Shown one piece after another: positions 42,081 through 52,511 of a stretch of DNA of 58,886 nucleotides. A program made the position numbers and the translations under genes. Source of the stretch: Geobacteraceae bacterium (lineage in GTDB: Bacteria > Desulfobacterota > Desulfuromonadia > Geobacterales > Geobacteraceae); the NCBI GenBank assembly GCA_009773645.1, contig WSYB01000028.1, forward strand, positions 1 through 58,886. Direction: 5' to 3'. Positions within the stretch are counted from its first letter, which is position 1, and every line of letters starts with the position of its first letter. Below the pieces are notes generated by a model that saw only the letters and a program-made list of their open reading frames with translations, made no database searches and had not been told where the DNA came from.

Positions 42081-42617
42081 ATGAGACACGCGGCAATCAG
42101 TCTGGCATTAACCGTCATCTGCATGACTCTGCCCGCTGGAGGCGCCATGAAAAAGGAGGGGAGAAAGATGGGAGATTTGCGGATTTCGAGCCCGGCATTT
42201 GCCGAAGGGGGGAGCATACCGGTCAGATACACCTGCGACGGGGCGGACGTGAATCCGCCTCTCACCATCGAGAATGTTCCCGAGGGGGCACGGTCGCTGG
42301 CACTGGTCGTCGACGACCCTGACGCCCCCATGGGGATGTGGGTGCACTGGGTGGTGTGGAACATCGACCCGCAGACGAAAGAGATAAAGGAAAGCAGTGT
42401 CTCCGCCGGGGCAAGCCAGGGAAAGAACGACTGGCGCCGGAACAGTTACGGCGGCCCCTGTCCGCCGTCCGGGACCCACCGCTATTTTTTCAAGCTCTAC
42501 GCCCTCGACGCGACCCTCAACCTCCCCCAAAGCGCCGGCAAGAATGAGCTGGAGCGGGCCATACAGGGGCATATCCTGGCAAAAGCCCAACTGATGGGGA
42601 CGTACAAGCGGAAATAG
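42081..42617 (+). CDS. YbhB/YbcL family PEBP (Raf-kinase-inhibitor-like) protein
   Basis: 178 residues. Conserved PEBP segments: DDPDAPMGMWVHWVVWNI and GGPCPPSGTHRYFFKLYALD, with the ligand-site D, P, H and G-x-H-R. A hydrophobic N-terminal segment (AAISLALTVICMTLPAGGA) suggests export; a second in-frame Met (MKKEGRKMGDLRISSPAF) would give a cytosolic form. The bacterial family's ligand is not defined. A terminator follows. Confidence 0.88.
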   Translation: MRHAAISLALTVICMTLPAGGAMKKEGRKMGDLRISSPAFAEGGSIPVRYTCDGADVNPPLTIENVPEGARSLALVVDDPDAPMGMWVHWVVWNIDPQTKEIKESSVSAGASQGKNDWRRNSYGGPCPPSGTHRYFFKLYALDATLNLPQSAGKNELERAIQGHILAKAQLMGTYKRK

Positions 42618-42644
42618 CCATGCAGGCAAAACCTGGTGCATGAG

Positions 42645-42672
42645 AAAGGCCGGCCGGATGCCGGCCTTTTTG
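42645..42672 (+). terminator. Rho-independent terminator
   Basis: AAAGGCCGGC (42645-42654) pairs with GCCGGCCTTT (42660-42669), followed by TT. It closes the PEBP gene. Confidence 0.85.
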
Positions 42673-42747
42673 CTTTCCCCCCAAGGAGGAATAGGGTAGT
42701 ATTCTGTCGCACGGGACACTGATAGCACGGTGAACGGGGGAGGACGG

Positions 42748-43740
42748 ATGCAAAAGGGAAAACCGGCTAAAAAATATTCCCAGGCGGGCCGGGTGCACGA
42801 CATCATCCGCCTCATCGAGGCGCGCCACGGTATCACCATCGAAGAGCTGGCGGAGGAGAGCGGGGTCAACCGGCGCACCATCCACCGGGACCTGAATGCC
42901 ATTCACGAGGCCGGCTACCCGCTGGTGGCGGAATGGGAGAACGGCCGCAAGGTCTACCGCTTCCTGACCCGCTTCAAGGACGTCCCCCCCATCAACTTCT
43001 CCCTCCATGAACTCATGACCCTCCACTTTCTCCGCTCCCAGCTCGGTTTTCTCCGGGGGACTCCCTTTCAGGAAGAGATGGAGGCGATCTTCAAAAAGGT
43101 CAACTCGGTCCTCCCCCCACGGTACGCGGCCCACCTGGAGCGGATCGCCCGGGTGTCGCTGCCGCTCCTCCAGGGAGCGCGCGATTACCGTAAAGTGGCG
43201 GAGCCGCTCCGAGCCCTGCGGGAGGCCCTCCTCTACCAGCGACGGGTGACGCTCCGCTATGCGGCAAAGGGGAAGGCCGGCACCGGGAGCTACGAGGTCG
43301 ATCCCTACACCCTGGTCTTCTACAAGGGGGGGCTCTACCTCCTGGGCTACGCCCATAATCGCCGGGGATTACGGACCTTCGCCGCCGAGCGCCTCCGGTC
43401 GGTGGAATTGACGAAGGAGCGGTTCGAGCTGCCGGACGATTTCCGCCCGGAACAGCAGTTTCGCACCGCCTTCGGCATCGTCGACGAAACGCCCCTAAAG
43501 GTGAGGGTCAGATTCCGGCCGACACTGGCCCAGATGGTCAGGGAGCGTCTCTGGCACCCTACCCAGAAGGTGAAACGGCAAAAGGACGGCAGCGTGGAGC
43601 TCACCTTCACCGCTGGGGGTAAGATGGAGATACTCTCCTGGCTCCTTTCCCACGGAGCCCATGCGGAGCTGCTGGAACCGGCGGAGCTGCGGGAGGAGCT
43701 GAGGCGTACGGCGCGGGAGATGGCAAACCTTTACGGCTGA
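42748..43740 (+). CDS. WYL-domain transcriptional regulator (YafY-like)
   Basis: 330 residues from the ATG at 42748 (GGGGGAGG just upstream; an in-frame GTG at 42730 is possible). The N-terminal HTH is RVHDIIRLIEARHGITIEELAEESGVNRRTIHRDLNAI, DeoR/HTH_11-like. The WYL domain spans residues ~155-235 (ALLYQRRVTLRYAAKGKAGTGSYEVDPYTLVFYKGGLYLLGY) and a WCX-type C-terminal domain follows. WYL domains sense small ligands or nucleic acids; many are regulators of stress or defence genes. The target is unknown. Confidence 0.88.
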   Translation: MQKGKPAKKYSQAGRVHDIIRLIEARHGITIEELAEESGVNRRTIHRDLNAIHEAGYPLVAEWENGRKVYRFLTRFKDVPPINFSLHELMTLHFLRSQLGFLRGTPFQEEMEAIFKKVNSVLPPRYAAHLERIARVSLPLLQGARDYRKVAEPLRALREALLYQRRVTLRYAAKGKAGTGSYEVDPYTLVFYKGGLYLLGYAHNRRGLRTFAAERLRSVELTKERFELPDDFRPEQQFRTAFGIVDETPLKVRVRFRPTLAQMVRERLWHPTQKVKRQKDGSVELTFTAGGKMEILSWLLSHGAHAELLEPAELREELRRTAREMANLYG

Positions 43741-43813
43741 GAGCAAATGGATCTTCCTCAAACCTTCCCCTCTTGGATTTGGACACTACATCCGTCACAA
43801 TGCTGTACCCTGC

Positions 43814-45892
43814 TCAGGCCACCTTGAACCATTCCACCATGCCGTTCAGGTCGGTGGCCAGTTGCGAGAGGTTCTTCGAGGAGTGCTTGATATCTGCGAA
43901 CGAAGTCTTGAGATCCCGGGTAATGTTGGCAATGTCGTGCATATTGTTGGTGACCTCGCCGGTGGACGAGGCCTGCTCGTCGGCGGCTACGGCAATCCGC
44001 TGGACCATGGCAGTCACCTCTTCCACATAGCGGACAATTTCGTCGATTGCCTTGAGAGTGCTGTTGACCTGGGCCAGCACCGTCTCCACAGAGGCCCGCT
44101 CATCCTTCATGTAGTTGACCGACTCGTGTACCCCCCCCTGCATCGATTTGACTGTCTGGGATATTTCCTTGGTTGCGGTAGTGGTCCTCTCCGCCAACGC
44201 CCGGACCTCGTCGGCCACCACCGCGAAGCCTCTCCCCTGTTCGCCGGCGCGGGCCGCTTCGATGGCCGCATTGAGGGCAAGAAGGTTGGTCTGGTCGGCT
44301 ATATCTTCAATTAGCGACACCACGCCGCTTATCTCCTCAGACTGCGCTCCCAGCGACTCCACCTTCCCGGCCGCCTCCTTCACCGTTTCCGCGAACTTTT
44401 CGAGCTCCTGGACGGTGCAATGCATCGCTTCCTTTCCCTGCTCCGCGATCTTCTTCATCCTTCCGGCCGCTTCCGAGGTGCTCGTGGAGTTCTGGGCTAC
44501 CTCGTTGGTGGTCTGCGCCATCTGGCTCATGGCGGTGGCCGACTGTTCGACCCGGACGCTCTGCTCCTCGGAACCGCGCTCGATGGTGGTGGCCGTGGTC
44601 GACAGCTCTTCGGAACTGCTCGCCAGGGTCTGGGTGGCGCCGCCTATCCTGCCGACCATGTCGCGCAGGTTATGGACCATCTTCGCCATGGATGCTTCCA
44701 CCCGGCCGATTTCGTCGTTCCCGCCGGTCTCCGATACACTAGCCAGATTGCCGCCGGCCACGTCGTCGCTGACCGCGATCAGCCTGGCCAGGGGGTTCTG
44801 GATCGAGCGGTAGATCCAGAGGCCGAACCCGATACCGAAGAGCCCCGCGCCGACACCAATGGCAACAAGCAGCGTGGTGTTAAAGCGGACCATGCGGTTG
44901 ATGGCGGCGATGGCCTTCTCCTGCTCACCCTGGGCGGCGGTGACGGTGCTCTTCCCCTTTTCCGCCTGTTTCAGGGCGATGTTGGCCAGGGTGTCGGTCA
45001 ACTGCATGGCGTCGTTACGCATCTTCAGGAAGTGGCGCTGCCTGGCGACACTGCTTCCCAGCACCCCCCGCGTCGAGATGAGCGCCCCGTGCACCCCGTT
45101 CAGCAAGGCAAGCTCCTCTTTGGCGTTTAGCCTCTTCAGAAGCTCACCCACCGACTTGAACGAGCCATTGGCCTTGTCAAAGACCCGTTGTATCTCGCCG
45201 CTAAGGGCGTTCAGCTCCCCGTCCGTGCGGGTGGCGTAGATCCCCTTCGCAAGCCCCTCCAGGGAGAGCCCGAAGGTCACCAGTTGGGAGTTGCTCAGAA
45301 GCGTCTTGGTGGCGATGTTGAACTGGGTCACGGTGGGGCTGTCCCTGACCGTGTCGATGTCCTTAGACTCCTCCAGCAGGGCGGAAAAGGCGGCCAGGCG
45401 CTGGGTCTGCTGGTTGCCGATCTTCTTGTCCAGCTGGGTCAGGCGGGCGCCGAACTCGCGCAGCTTCTGACCGACGAGCCGGTTGCCGGCCAGGACCTCC
45501 TCCTCCGCCGCCAGACGGCTCTCGGTTATCCGTATCAGCTCATACACCGACTTCTCCAACTCGGCGTAGGTATCCATCCTGTCGTCGGTGGAAAGCTTCT
45601 TCAGCGCCTCCTGTGCCTCCTTTACCTCCTGCAGGCAGCTGTCGGCTTCGGCCCGGTGCTCCTTATACTCCTTGAGGCCGGTCGAGGCGCTCACCTTGAC
45701 AATGGCCGCCGTGGCAGCCTGGATCGCTCTCTGGAACTCGCCGCTTCGTATCTGGTGCGGCGTGCTCTGCTCGGTAAGGTAGTGGAGCTTCGCCCTGACG
45801 AACCCCATGCTGATGATGCTGGTGGCCACGACCACGCCGATGATCAGCAGGACGAAGACAATGTTGCAGGCAAGTTTGGTCTTGATAGTCAT
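43814..45892 (-). CDS. Methyl-accepting chemotaxis protein A
   Basis: 692 residues from the ATG at 45892, eight bases after the NHL gene stop; its Shine-Dalgarno (GGGAGAGTGAGG) overlaps that stop. TM1 (residues ~8-30) and TM2 (~340-360, [21 protein letters not shown]) flank a periplasmic helical domain. HAMP (~361-412) and a cytoplasmic signalling domain follow, with the hairpin tip [42 protein letters not shown]. There is no CheR-binding pentapeptide at the C-terminus. It is a paralogue of the receptor at 47139-49589. Confidence 0.93.
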   Translation of the reverse strand: MTIKTKLACNIVFVLLIIGVVVATSIISMGFVRAKLHYLTEQSTPHQIRSGEFQRAIQAATAAIVKVSASTGLKEYKEHRAEADSCLQEVKEAQEALKKLSTDDRMDTYAELEKSVYELIRITESRLAAEEEVLAGNRLVGQKLREFGARLTQLDKKIGNQQTQRLAAFSALLEESKDIDTVRDSPTVTQFNIATKTLLSNSQLVTFGLSLEGLAKGIYATRTDGELNALSGEIQRVFDKANGSFKSVGELLKRLNAKEELALLNGVHGALISTRGVLGSSVARQRHFLKMRNDAMQLTDTLANIALKQAEKGKSTVTAAQGEQEKAIAAINRMVRFNTTLLVAIGVGAGLFGIGFGLWIYRSIQNPLARLIAVSDDVAGGNLASVSETGGNDEIGRVEASMAKMVHNLRDMVGRIGGATQTLASSSEELSTTATTIERGSEEQSVRVEQSATAMSQMAQTTNEVAQNSTSTSEAAGRMKKIAEQGKEAMHCTVQELEKFAETVKEAAGKVESLGAQSEEISGVVSLIEDIADQTNLLALNAAIEAARAGEQGRGFAVVADEVRALAERTTTATKEISQTVKSMQGGVHESVNYMKDERASVETVLAQVNSTLKAIDEIVRYVEEVTAMVQRIAVAADEQASSTGEVTNNMHDIANITRDLKTSFADIKHSSKNLSQLATDLNGMVEWFKVA

Positions 45893-45900
45893 CTTTAGCC

Positions 45901-46821
45901 TCACTCTCCCTGGGCAGCCGAAACGGTCGCCAGGCGGAACTGGCGGCGGGCCGCCGCGCGTTGCGCCGGCCCCATGCCGTGCAGGTTCTTGAACTCACCG
46001 TTGCCGGTGCCGTCCTTGCCCCACATGGCCAGCGGTTTCCCCTCGCTGTCGAACACCTGGATCCGGTTGTTGTCGATCTCGCTGACGTAGACGTTGTCGT
46101 CCTTGTCGATGGCCAGGCCGGCCGGGCGCTGGAACTCGCCGGGGGCGCTCCCCTTCTTCCCCCATTCCTTGAGGAATTTGCCGTCCTTGTCGAACACCTG
46201 TACCCGGTGGTTGCCCAGGTCAACAACGTAGAGAATCCCTTTGCTGTTGAACTTGGCCGCCTCAGGCTTGAACAGCTCGCCCGGGCCGTTTCCCTGCTTG
46301 CAGAACATGAACTTGAACTTGCCGTTCAGGTCGAAGACGTCCACCCGGTGGCTTCCCTGCTCGGGAACATAGAGGAGCCCGTTATAGATGTCTATGAACT
46401 CAGACTTCTCGGTCTGCCCCGGGTCGGCGCCCAGCCCGCTGAACTGTTTGACCTGCTTGTAGTCCTTGCCGTACTTCCGGATGAAGCCGGCCTGATAGTC
46501 GGCAACGAAGATGTTGCCGTTCTTGTCCACGGCAATCCCCTCCGGCTTTTCAAAGCCTGTGCTCTTGCCGCCGAACTGTGAAAGATACTTGCCGCTTGTC
46601 TTGTCGAATGCCTGGATGTTGGAGTTGATGGCGTCGGTGGCAAGGAGTTTCCCGTCGGCGCTCCAGGCGAAATCCTCCACGTACTGGAACTGTCCCGGAT
46701 CGATCCCCTTGGTGCCGATGTTCATCACATGCTCAAATTGCAGGGTTTCCCCATAGCAGACGGCGTGAAACGCCAGGATGAACAGACAGATGCTTCCCCA
46801 AACAACACTTTTTCTTAACAT
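45901..46821 (-). CDS. NHL-repeat exported protein, abnormal C-terminus
   Basis: 306 residues with a signal peptide ([24 protein letters not shown]). Five or more NHL repeats follow (e.g. [60 protein letters not shown]), forming a beta-propeller. The last repeat breaks after GEFKNLHG: instead of the expected I-A-V-D-x-x-G-x-x-Y-V-A-D strand it ends [23 protein letters not shown]. This looks like a deletion or frame shift close to the receptor gene. Its position between two receptors suggests a periplasmic sensory accessory; that is inference. Confidence 0.8.
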   Translation of the reverse strand: MLRKSVVWGSICLFILAFHAVCYGETLQFEHVMNIGTKGIDPGQFQYVEDFAWSADGKLLATDAINSNIQAFDKTSGKYLSQFGGKSTGFEKPEGIAVDKNGNIFVADYQAGFIRKYGKDYKQVKQFSGLGADPGQTEKSEFIDIYNGLLYVPEQGSHRVDVFDLNGKFKFMFCKQGNGPGELFKPEAAKFNSKGILYVVDLGNHRVQVFDKDGKFLKEWGKKGSAPGEFQRPAGLAIDKDDNVYVSEIDNNRIQVFDSEGKPLAMWGKDGTGNGEFKNLHGMGPAQRAAARRQFRLATVSAAQGE

Positions 46822-47138
46822 TTTTCCCTCCTGATTTTAGTTTTTGCTTCACCGTTGAATGGAACGGTCCTTTTGATTTTTTTGCGGCTCCAAGCCCCTG
46901 TATGATCAGGGGTATGCGGTTCGGAATGCTGAAGGCCAACACTTTATTGGCAGGTTTCTGGCGATCAAGACTGTTCGTTTCATTGATATGGCTCCTCGTG
47001 CATTAAATTTATCATCTTGGAATAATTTCGGCAGGCACATGGGAGCACTAAATAGGGGTTTACCTTAGAGGAAGGTTCTAAATGCCTTAGCAGCGATTTC
47101 GTAGAGCGATAAAGGAGGGAGATGGAGAAAGCCTTACA
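46822..47138. other. Gap between NHL gene and chemoreceptor B
   Basis: 317 bp without a gene. It contains a small hairpin CCCCTG/CAGGGG (46895-46912) with no U-tract on either strand and an AT-rich 5' region before the NHL gene. The NHL-receptor pair therefore probably has its own promoter here. Confidence 0.5.
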
Positions 47139-49589
47139 TTACACTTTGAACCATGCCACCATGGTATTCAGCTCCAGTGCAAGCCGGGAAAGACCTTCCG
47201 ATGAATGCTTGATGCCGGCGAAGGAATTCTTCAGCTCCCTGGCTATGGCGGCAATATTATCCATGTTGTGGGAAACTTCCTCTGTTGACGAGGATTGCTG
47301 TTCCGCAGCCACGGCGGTCCTCTGCACCATATCGGTCACCTGTCCCACATAGTTGACGATTTCATCAATGGCTGTGAGGGTTTGGTTGACATGTTCCAGA
47401 ACTTTCCCCACCGATTCCCGTTCGTCTTTCATGAAATTGACCGACTGGGCCACACTGGTCTGCATGGTTTTGACCGTATGGGCTATCTCATCGGTGGCAA
47501 TGGTCGTCTTCTCAGCCAGCGCCCGCACTTCATCGGCGACCACGGCAAAGCCACGTCCCTGCTCGCCGGCGCGGGCCGCTTCGATGGCTGCATTCAAGGC
47601 AAGGAGGTTGGTCTGATCGGCGATGTCCTTGATCAGCGTCACGACGTTATTGATCTCTTCGGACTGCTGTCCCAGGGATTCCACCTTGCTTGCCGACTCT
47701 TTCACCGTCACTGCGAATTTGTTCAGTTCATCCATGGTGATGTGCATGGTGTCTTTGCCCTGCTCCGCAATCTGCTTCATTTTGCCTGCGGCGTCCGAGG
47801 TGTCGGAAGAGTTTCTGGCGACCTCGATGGTGGTCTGGGACATCTGGGTCATGGCGGTTGCCGACTGTTCGATCCGTGAGGTCTGCTCCTCCGTACCGCG
47901 TTCCAGGGCGACGGCGGTCGTGGACAACTCCTCTGAGCTGCTCGCCAGGCTGTCCGTGGCGCTTTTTATCTTGCCGACCATCTCCCGCAGGTTGGTCACC
48001 ATGGTTGCCATGGATGACTGGACCTTTCCCACCTCGTCTGTGGAGACCGACGATATTTTGGAGGCCAGGTCGCCGTTGGCAACATCATGGGAAACCTTCT
48101 GCAACTGGTTCAAAGGTTTTGCAATGGACCGGTATACCCAGGTGCCGAAGGCGATGCCGAAAATCACGGCGCCTATGGCGATGGCGACAATCAGCGAGGT
48201 GCTGAAGCGCACCATCTTGTTGACCGATGCAATGGCCTTTTCCTGGTCGCCCTGGGCGACAACGACCGTCTTTTGCCCTGCTTCCGCCTGCTTCAGGACG
48301 ATTTCCCGCAACTTGGCGGTGGCCTGCAAGGCCTTTTCCTCCATCTCGAGCTTGTTCCGTATCTTGGCGAAGACCCCATCCTTGGCGAAGAGGAGGCCTC
48401 TGATGGTGTTCAAAGAGCCCACGGCCCCCTGGAGCATGCGCATTTCCTGCTGTGACTTGAGGTTCGACAACATGCCGGCCAGCCGCCCCCGAACGCCGTT
48501 GATCCGCCCGTAGACTTGCTCGATCTGGTTTTGCCCCGCGTCCACGTCCTTTTTCGAGGAGATGGTGAACAGTCTGGTCACGAGGCTTTCGACACTGAGC
48601 CCGAGTGAGACAAGCTCCGAGTTGCCCGACAGCAAGGCGGTGGCAGTGGTTGATTTGCCGAAGAACGCACCCTGTCGGCCGGTCTCCACGCTGAAATGGT
48701 CGCCGGCCATGGAAGCTTCCTGTTCCACGGCAAGCACCACTACATTCAACTTTTCGGTGATTTCTCCCATTATACTGTCACGGGCGGCGGTGTCGGCATT
48801 GGCCTGTCCGACGACGGCGTTCTGCAGCTTGATGAATTCGGGGAGCTTGCTGCTGAGGGTAGTAACATCCGCCGCAATGGAAGGGACGCCCTTGAGGAAT
48901 TCGTTCTGTTGCGCCTTGTTGAGTGCGGAATTGCATTTACCCTGGGCGATGAGCACCCCCTTCTTGCTCTGGGTCTTGGAAATTTCCATGAAACCGAGCT
49001 GGAAGTCCTTGAGGGTCAGCTTAAGCGCCTCGATGTTCCTCACCCGCTGGGAAACACTCTTCATATCGTCCATGGATTTCGAGTAGGACGTGGCGCTGCT
49101 TGCCTGCAGTCCCTTGATTTTTCTGTCGAGCTCTTTCAGACGGGCATCCGCTTCGCTGAGTTTCTGGGTAATGGCTTTCTTGGCGGCCAGGGCCTCTTCA
49201 TCGGACCTGAGGCGATTGTTGGTGATGTCGAAGAGCTCCGTTGCCGTGCTGCTGAGTTCACTATAGGTGTTGATCGTGTTTTCTTCGGACAGAGCGGACA
49301 ATGCATCCTGGCTATCCTTTGTCGCGCCGAGGGACTTTTCCGCTTCCTGCCGGTAGGCGGTAAATTCATCCCTTGTGCGTGCTGCGTTGATCTTGATCAG
49401 ATCGGCGGTGGCCGCCTGGGTGGCACGCTGAAACTCCACCGTCCGAATCTGGAAAGGGGTGCTCCGTTCCGTGAGGTATTTCAGTCGGCTCTTGATGAAC
49501 CCCATGCCGATCACGCTCGTTACGGCCACAGCCGCAATGATTATGATAACGATGATGACGTTCAGGGCCAGTTTGAACTTGATTGTCAT
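47139..49589 (-). CDS. Methyl-accepting chemotaxis protein B
   Basis: 816 residues. TM1 at ~8-30 (ALNVIIVIIIIAAVAVTSVIGMGF), a long periplasmic helical sensor domain (~30-465), TM2 (~466-486, LIVAIAIGAVIFGIAFGTWVY), HAMP, and the signalling tip [42 protein letters not shown]. Both ends closely match receptor A, but the sensor is about 120 residues longer in the middle, so the pair arose by duplication and sensor expansion. The start is 79 bp after the binding-protein gene. No CheR pentapeptide. Confidence 0.93.
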   Translation of the reverse strand: MTIKFKLALNVIIVIIIIAAVAVTSVIGMGFIKSRLKYLTERSTPFQIRTVEFQRATQAATADLIKINAARTRDEFTAYRQEAEKSLGATKDSQDALSALSEENTINTYSELSSTATELFDITNNRLRSDEEALAAKKAITQKLSEADARLKELDRKIKGLQASSATSYSKSMDDMKSVSQRVRNIEALKLTLKDFQLGFMEISKTQSKKGVLIAQGKCNSALNKAQQNEFLKGVPSIAADVTTLSSKLPEFIKLQNAVVGQANADTAARDSIMGEITEKLNVVVLAVEQEASMAGDHFSVETGRQGAFFGKSTTATALLSGNSELVSLGLSVESLVTRLFTISSKKDVDAGQNQIEQVYGRINGVRGRLAGMLSNLKSQQEMRMLQGAVGSLNTIRGLLFAKDGVFAKIRNKLEMEEKALQATAKLREIVLKQAEAGQKTVVVAQGDQEKAIASVNKMVRFSTSLIVAIAIGAVIFGIAFGTWVYRSIAKPLNQLQKVSHDVANGDLASKISSVSTDEVGKVQSSMATMVTNLREMVGKIKSATDSLASSSEELSTTAVALERGTEEQTSRIEQSATAMTQMSQTTIEVARNSSDTSDAAGKMKQIAEQGKDTMHITMDELNKFAVTVKESASKVESLGQQSEEINNVVTLIKDIADQTNLLALNAAIEAARAGEQGRGFAVVADEVRALAEKTTIATDEIAHTVKTMQTSVAQSVNFMKDERESVGKVLEHVNQTLTAIDEIVNYVGQVTDMVQRTAVAAEQQSSSTEEVSHNMDNIAAIARELKNSFAGIKHSSEGLSRLALELNTMVAWFKV

Positions 49590-49668
49590 GAAACGGTCTC
49601 CTTCGTGGAACGGAATATTTGTAGTAACCGGGGACTTCTTCTGAATAACTCGATCGGCAATGGATTTG

Positions 49669-50439
49669 TCACTGTTTGACGTATTTCTGTCCTTCTCTCT
49701 TGATGAAGTCGATGAGTTTTTGCACCTTGGGAGACGCCTTTCCCTTTGTCAGCAGTGTGATATCCCTTGCCAATTCCGTTGTCTCTATTGCTTTGACAGA
49801 GCCGTCAGTCAACGCCAGCGGCCCGAAGGCTATGGCAGAAGGGTTGGCTGCCACGTTCTGCTTGACATCGTCGGCACTGGTGGCATCCAGGACTTCCTTG
49901 GGAAAAGACTTGCCACCGAGGAACTTTTTGGCGAACGTGCTATTCGTCCCCGGAGTGAGCTTGCCCAGAACAACCAGGATCGGGGAATCGTCCCCTCCCA
50001 CGTCTTTCCAGTTGGCTGTCTCGCCGGAAAATATTCCCTCTAACTGCTTGTCGGTGAGACTTTTGACCTTGTTCTCCTTGTGCACTATGACGATCATCCG
50101 GTCTTTCCCGATCACAACCGGCTGATACGCGGAGGGGTCCTTCACTTCCTGCCCTTCCTTTTTCATCATGTTGAGCCAGTCTTGGAATGAAAGACCAGCA
50201 GCCGCAGCATCGACGGCATTTTTATCGAGATCGAGCAGCGCATTCTTGGGGCCCGACGATACGATATTCAGCTTTATGCCCGTTGCTTTTTCGAAAGCTT
50301 CCTTGATCGGTTTAAAAATGTTTTCTGTCGGCGCACCGCCTGCGCCAATTTTGATGTCTTCGGCATAGGCACAGACACTTAACCCAGCGGTTACTACCAA
50401 CATGACGGCTGTGATGAAAATCCATTTAACCTTGTGCAT
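49669..50439 (-). CDS. PstS-like periplasmic substrate-binding protein
   Basis: 256 residues from the ATG at 50439 (AAAGGAGAAATT upstream). Signal peptide MHKVKWIFITAVMLVVTAGLSVCAYA. The mature protein begins DIKIGAGGAPTENIFKPIKEAFEKATGIKL and contains LTDKQLEGIFSGETANWKDVGG, a hallmark of the PstS/PBP-like-2 phosphate-binding family, and LTPGTNSTFAKKF. No ABC permease or ATPase genes follow; two chemoreceptors do. It may present phosphate or another oxyanion to the receptor next door. Confidence 0.85.
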   Translation of the reverse strand: MHKVKWIFITAVMLVVTAGLSVCAYAEDIKIGAGGAPTENIFKPIKEAFEKATGIKLNIVSSGPKNALLDLDKNAVDAAAAGLSFQDWLNMMKKEGQEVKDPSAYQPVVIGKDRMIVIVHKENKVKSLTDKQLEGIFSGETANWKDVGGDDSPILVVLGKLTPGTNSTFAKKFLGGKSFPKEVLDATSADDVKQNVAANPSAIAFGPLALTDGSVKAIETTELARDITLLTKGKASPKVQKLIDFIKREGQKYVKQ

Positions 50440-50628
50440 AATTTCTCCTTTTTCCCGTAACAAGAGTGATACATAGTTCTTCGGCAGGGAGATCATGAAA
50501 CTTTAATAAATTGCAATATGCGTATCTATGCAAGCTCTTGTGCATGAAATGCCATTCATTCCGGTTAGAGAGTGTCAAGTTGACAAAATCCCCGCCATAA
50601 ACTATAAGTAAACCTTTCAGGAGGAAGC

Positions 50629-51786
50629 GTGAGCCAGGGCGAGGATACAGGACTGAAAGATATAATCATCAAGCGGATTGAGGCGCAGGGGCAAATCACC
50701 TTTGCCGAATATATGGCAGCCTGCCTCTACGAGCCGGGGCTCGGCTACTATACTTCGCCGGGGCGCAAAGTGGGAGCGGAGGGGGACTTTTACACCAGCA
50801 GCAATGTGCACCAGGTTTTCGGCCGCCTGATCGCCCGGGAGATCTGCCGGATGTGGGAAACCATGGATTCTCCGGGCAGCTTTTCCATTGTCGAGGTCGG
50901 CGCGGGGGGCGGCCGGCTGGCAAGGGATATCCTGGATGCCGTCCTTGAGATGAACCCCCGGTTCTATGAGGCCCTCACCTACCGGCTGATCGAGGCCGAG
51001 CCGACGCTTAAAGAGACTCAACGCGACCTCCTTTCCGGCCACCCGGCGAAAGCCGCCTGGAGTGATCCGGAGGACCTGCCCGAGGGGAGACTCTCCTTTG
51101 CCGGTTGTCTCCTCTCCAACGAACTGATCGATTCCTTTCCCGTCCATCTGGTGCAGATGACCGCGGCAGGCCTCAATGAAGTATATGTTGCGGCTGCCGA
51201 CGGTGATTTTACGGAAATCCTCGGCGTTCCCTCCACCCCGGAGCTTGAGCAGTACCTGCAACGCCTCGGCATCAGGCTTTATGAGGAGCAGCGGGCGGAG
51301 ATCAACCTCGCTGCCCTCCGCTGGCTGGAGTCGGCGGCAAAGGCCCTGGAACGCGGGTTTATCATGACCATCGATTACGGCTACCCCGCTGCCGAGTTGT
51401 ATGCGCCGCAACGAAAATACGGCACGCTCCTGTGCTACTACCGGCACACCATCGAGGAAAACCCCTACATCCGGGTCGGGCAGCAGGACATGACCACCCA
51501 TGTGGATTTTACCTCCCTCATCCAGCGGGGCGATGAGTTGGGCCTTGCCAATGTCTGGTTCGGCGAGCAGTACCGTTTCCTCATGGGGGCAGGGATGATG
51601 GATGAGCTGATGGCCCTTGAGGCCGGCGCCGCCTCGGAGGAAGAGCGCCTGAAGAACCGCCTTGCCCTGAAGAAACTCATTCTTCCCGATGGCGGCATGG
51701 GAGATACCTTCAAGGTCCTTGTCCAGGCAAAAAATGTGGCCGATCCGCAGTTGCTCTGCATGAGAGGATGGGGAAAAAGCTTTTGA
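50629..51786 (+). CDS. MidA/NDUFAF7-family SAM-dependent methyltransferase
   Basis: 385 residues from a GTG at 50629, preceded by AGGAGGAAGC. The family start is typical: ITFAEYMAACLYEPGLGYYTSPGRKVGAEGDFYTSSNVHQVFGRLIA. The SAM-binding site is FSIVEVGAGGGRLARDIL, and SNELIDSFPVH is the conserved N-E-x-x-D/P-V motif. NDUFAF7/MidA dimethylates an arginine of a complex I subunit during assembly; whether this enzyme has the same target is inferred from family membership. It is divergent from the binding-protein gene. Confidence 0.85.
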   Translation: MSQGEDTGLKDIIIKRIEAQGQITFAEYMAACLYEPGLGYYTSPGRKVGAEGDFYTSSNVHQVFGRLIAREICRMWETMDSPGSFSIVEVGAGGGRLARDILDAVLEMNPRFYEALTYRLIEAEPTLKETQRDLLSGHPAKAAWSDPEDLPEGRLSFAGCLLSNELIDSFPVHLVQMTAAGLNEVYVAAADGDFTEILGVPSTPELEQYLQRLGIRLYEEQRAEINLAALRWLESAAKALERGFIMTIDYGYPAAELYAPQRKYGTLLCYYRHTIEENPYIRVGQQDMTTHVDFTSLIQRGDELGLANVWFGEQYRFLMGAGMMDELMALEAGAASEEERLKNRLALKKLILPDGGMGDTFKVLVQAKNVADPQLLCMRGWGKSF

Positions 51787-51872
51787 CAGACGGTCACAGG
51801 ATGCTAGACTTTATAGGGACCGGGGACCGGGAAGCGGGAAGCGGGAACTTTGGTTTTTAAAGGAACTTTCCA

Positions 51873-52511
51873 TTGCAAGGTGATATTAAATCGCTGGTCT
51901 TCGACCTGGACGGCACCCTCTATGTCAACAACGGCCTCGGCTTCGCGATAAACCTCTCGGCATGCCGCTACATGGCCGACCTGAAGGGGATCGGAATTGA
52001 CGAGGCAAACATGCTCATCAAGGAGACTAGGGAGAGGCTCTCTGCGAAGAGCGGCATTGATACCCCCCTGAGTTTGGCCTGCATGGAGCAGGGGGGTGAC
52101 ATAAAGGAGCTGCACCGCGGGTTTGCCGAAGATATTCAGCCGGAGCGCTTTCTCTCAAGGGATGAGAGGGTGGTTGATCTGTTGAAGTTCCTGGCCGGCA
52201 AATTCGAGTTGTACATCTATACCAACAATAACCGGAGTCTTTCATCCAGGATCATGAATGCCATCGGTATTGCCGGCTTGTTCCGGCAGGTCTTCACCAT
52301 TGAGACCTCCTGGCGCCCCAAACCGGACCGGGTGACCCTGGAGGAGATATTGAGCGAGATCGGAAGAAAACCTTCCGAATGCCTGTTTGTGGGGGACAGG
52401 TACGATATCGACCTGCGGCTGCCCGCTGAGATGGGGTGTGCGGTTTTTCTCGTCAACAGCGTGGAGGAACTGTTCCCCCTGTGTAAATTAATGAATGAGG
52501 AGAACCTATGA
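51873..52511 (+). CDS. HAD-superfamily hydrolase
   Basis: 212 residues from a TTG at 51873 with AAAGGAA upstream. HAD motif I VFDLDGTLYVNN (nucleophile Asp and general-acid Asp), motif II IYTNNN, motif III lysine in SWRPKPDRVTL, motif IV CLFVGDRYDIDLRLPAEMG. It probably dephosphorylates a small metabolite; substrate unknown. It is translationally coupled to the ferritin-like gene (ATGA overlap). Confidence 0.85.
   Translation: MQGDIKSLVFDLDGTLYVNNGLGFAINLSACRYMADLKGIGIDEANMLIKETRERLSAKSGIDTPLSLACMEQGGDIKELHRGFAEDIQPERFLSRDERVVDLLKFLAGKFELYIYTNNNRSLSSRIMNAIGIAGLFRQVFTIETSWRPKPDRVTLEEILSEIGRKPSECLFVGDRYDIDLRLPAEMGCAVFLVNSVEELFPLCKLMNEENL

Noticed and set aside
46895-46912. Terminator between chemoreceptor B and NHL genes
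   Set aside because: The CCCCTG/CAGGGG hairpin has no U-tract on either strand and only six pairs.
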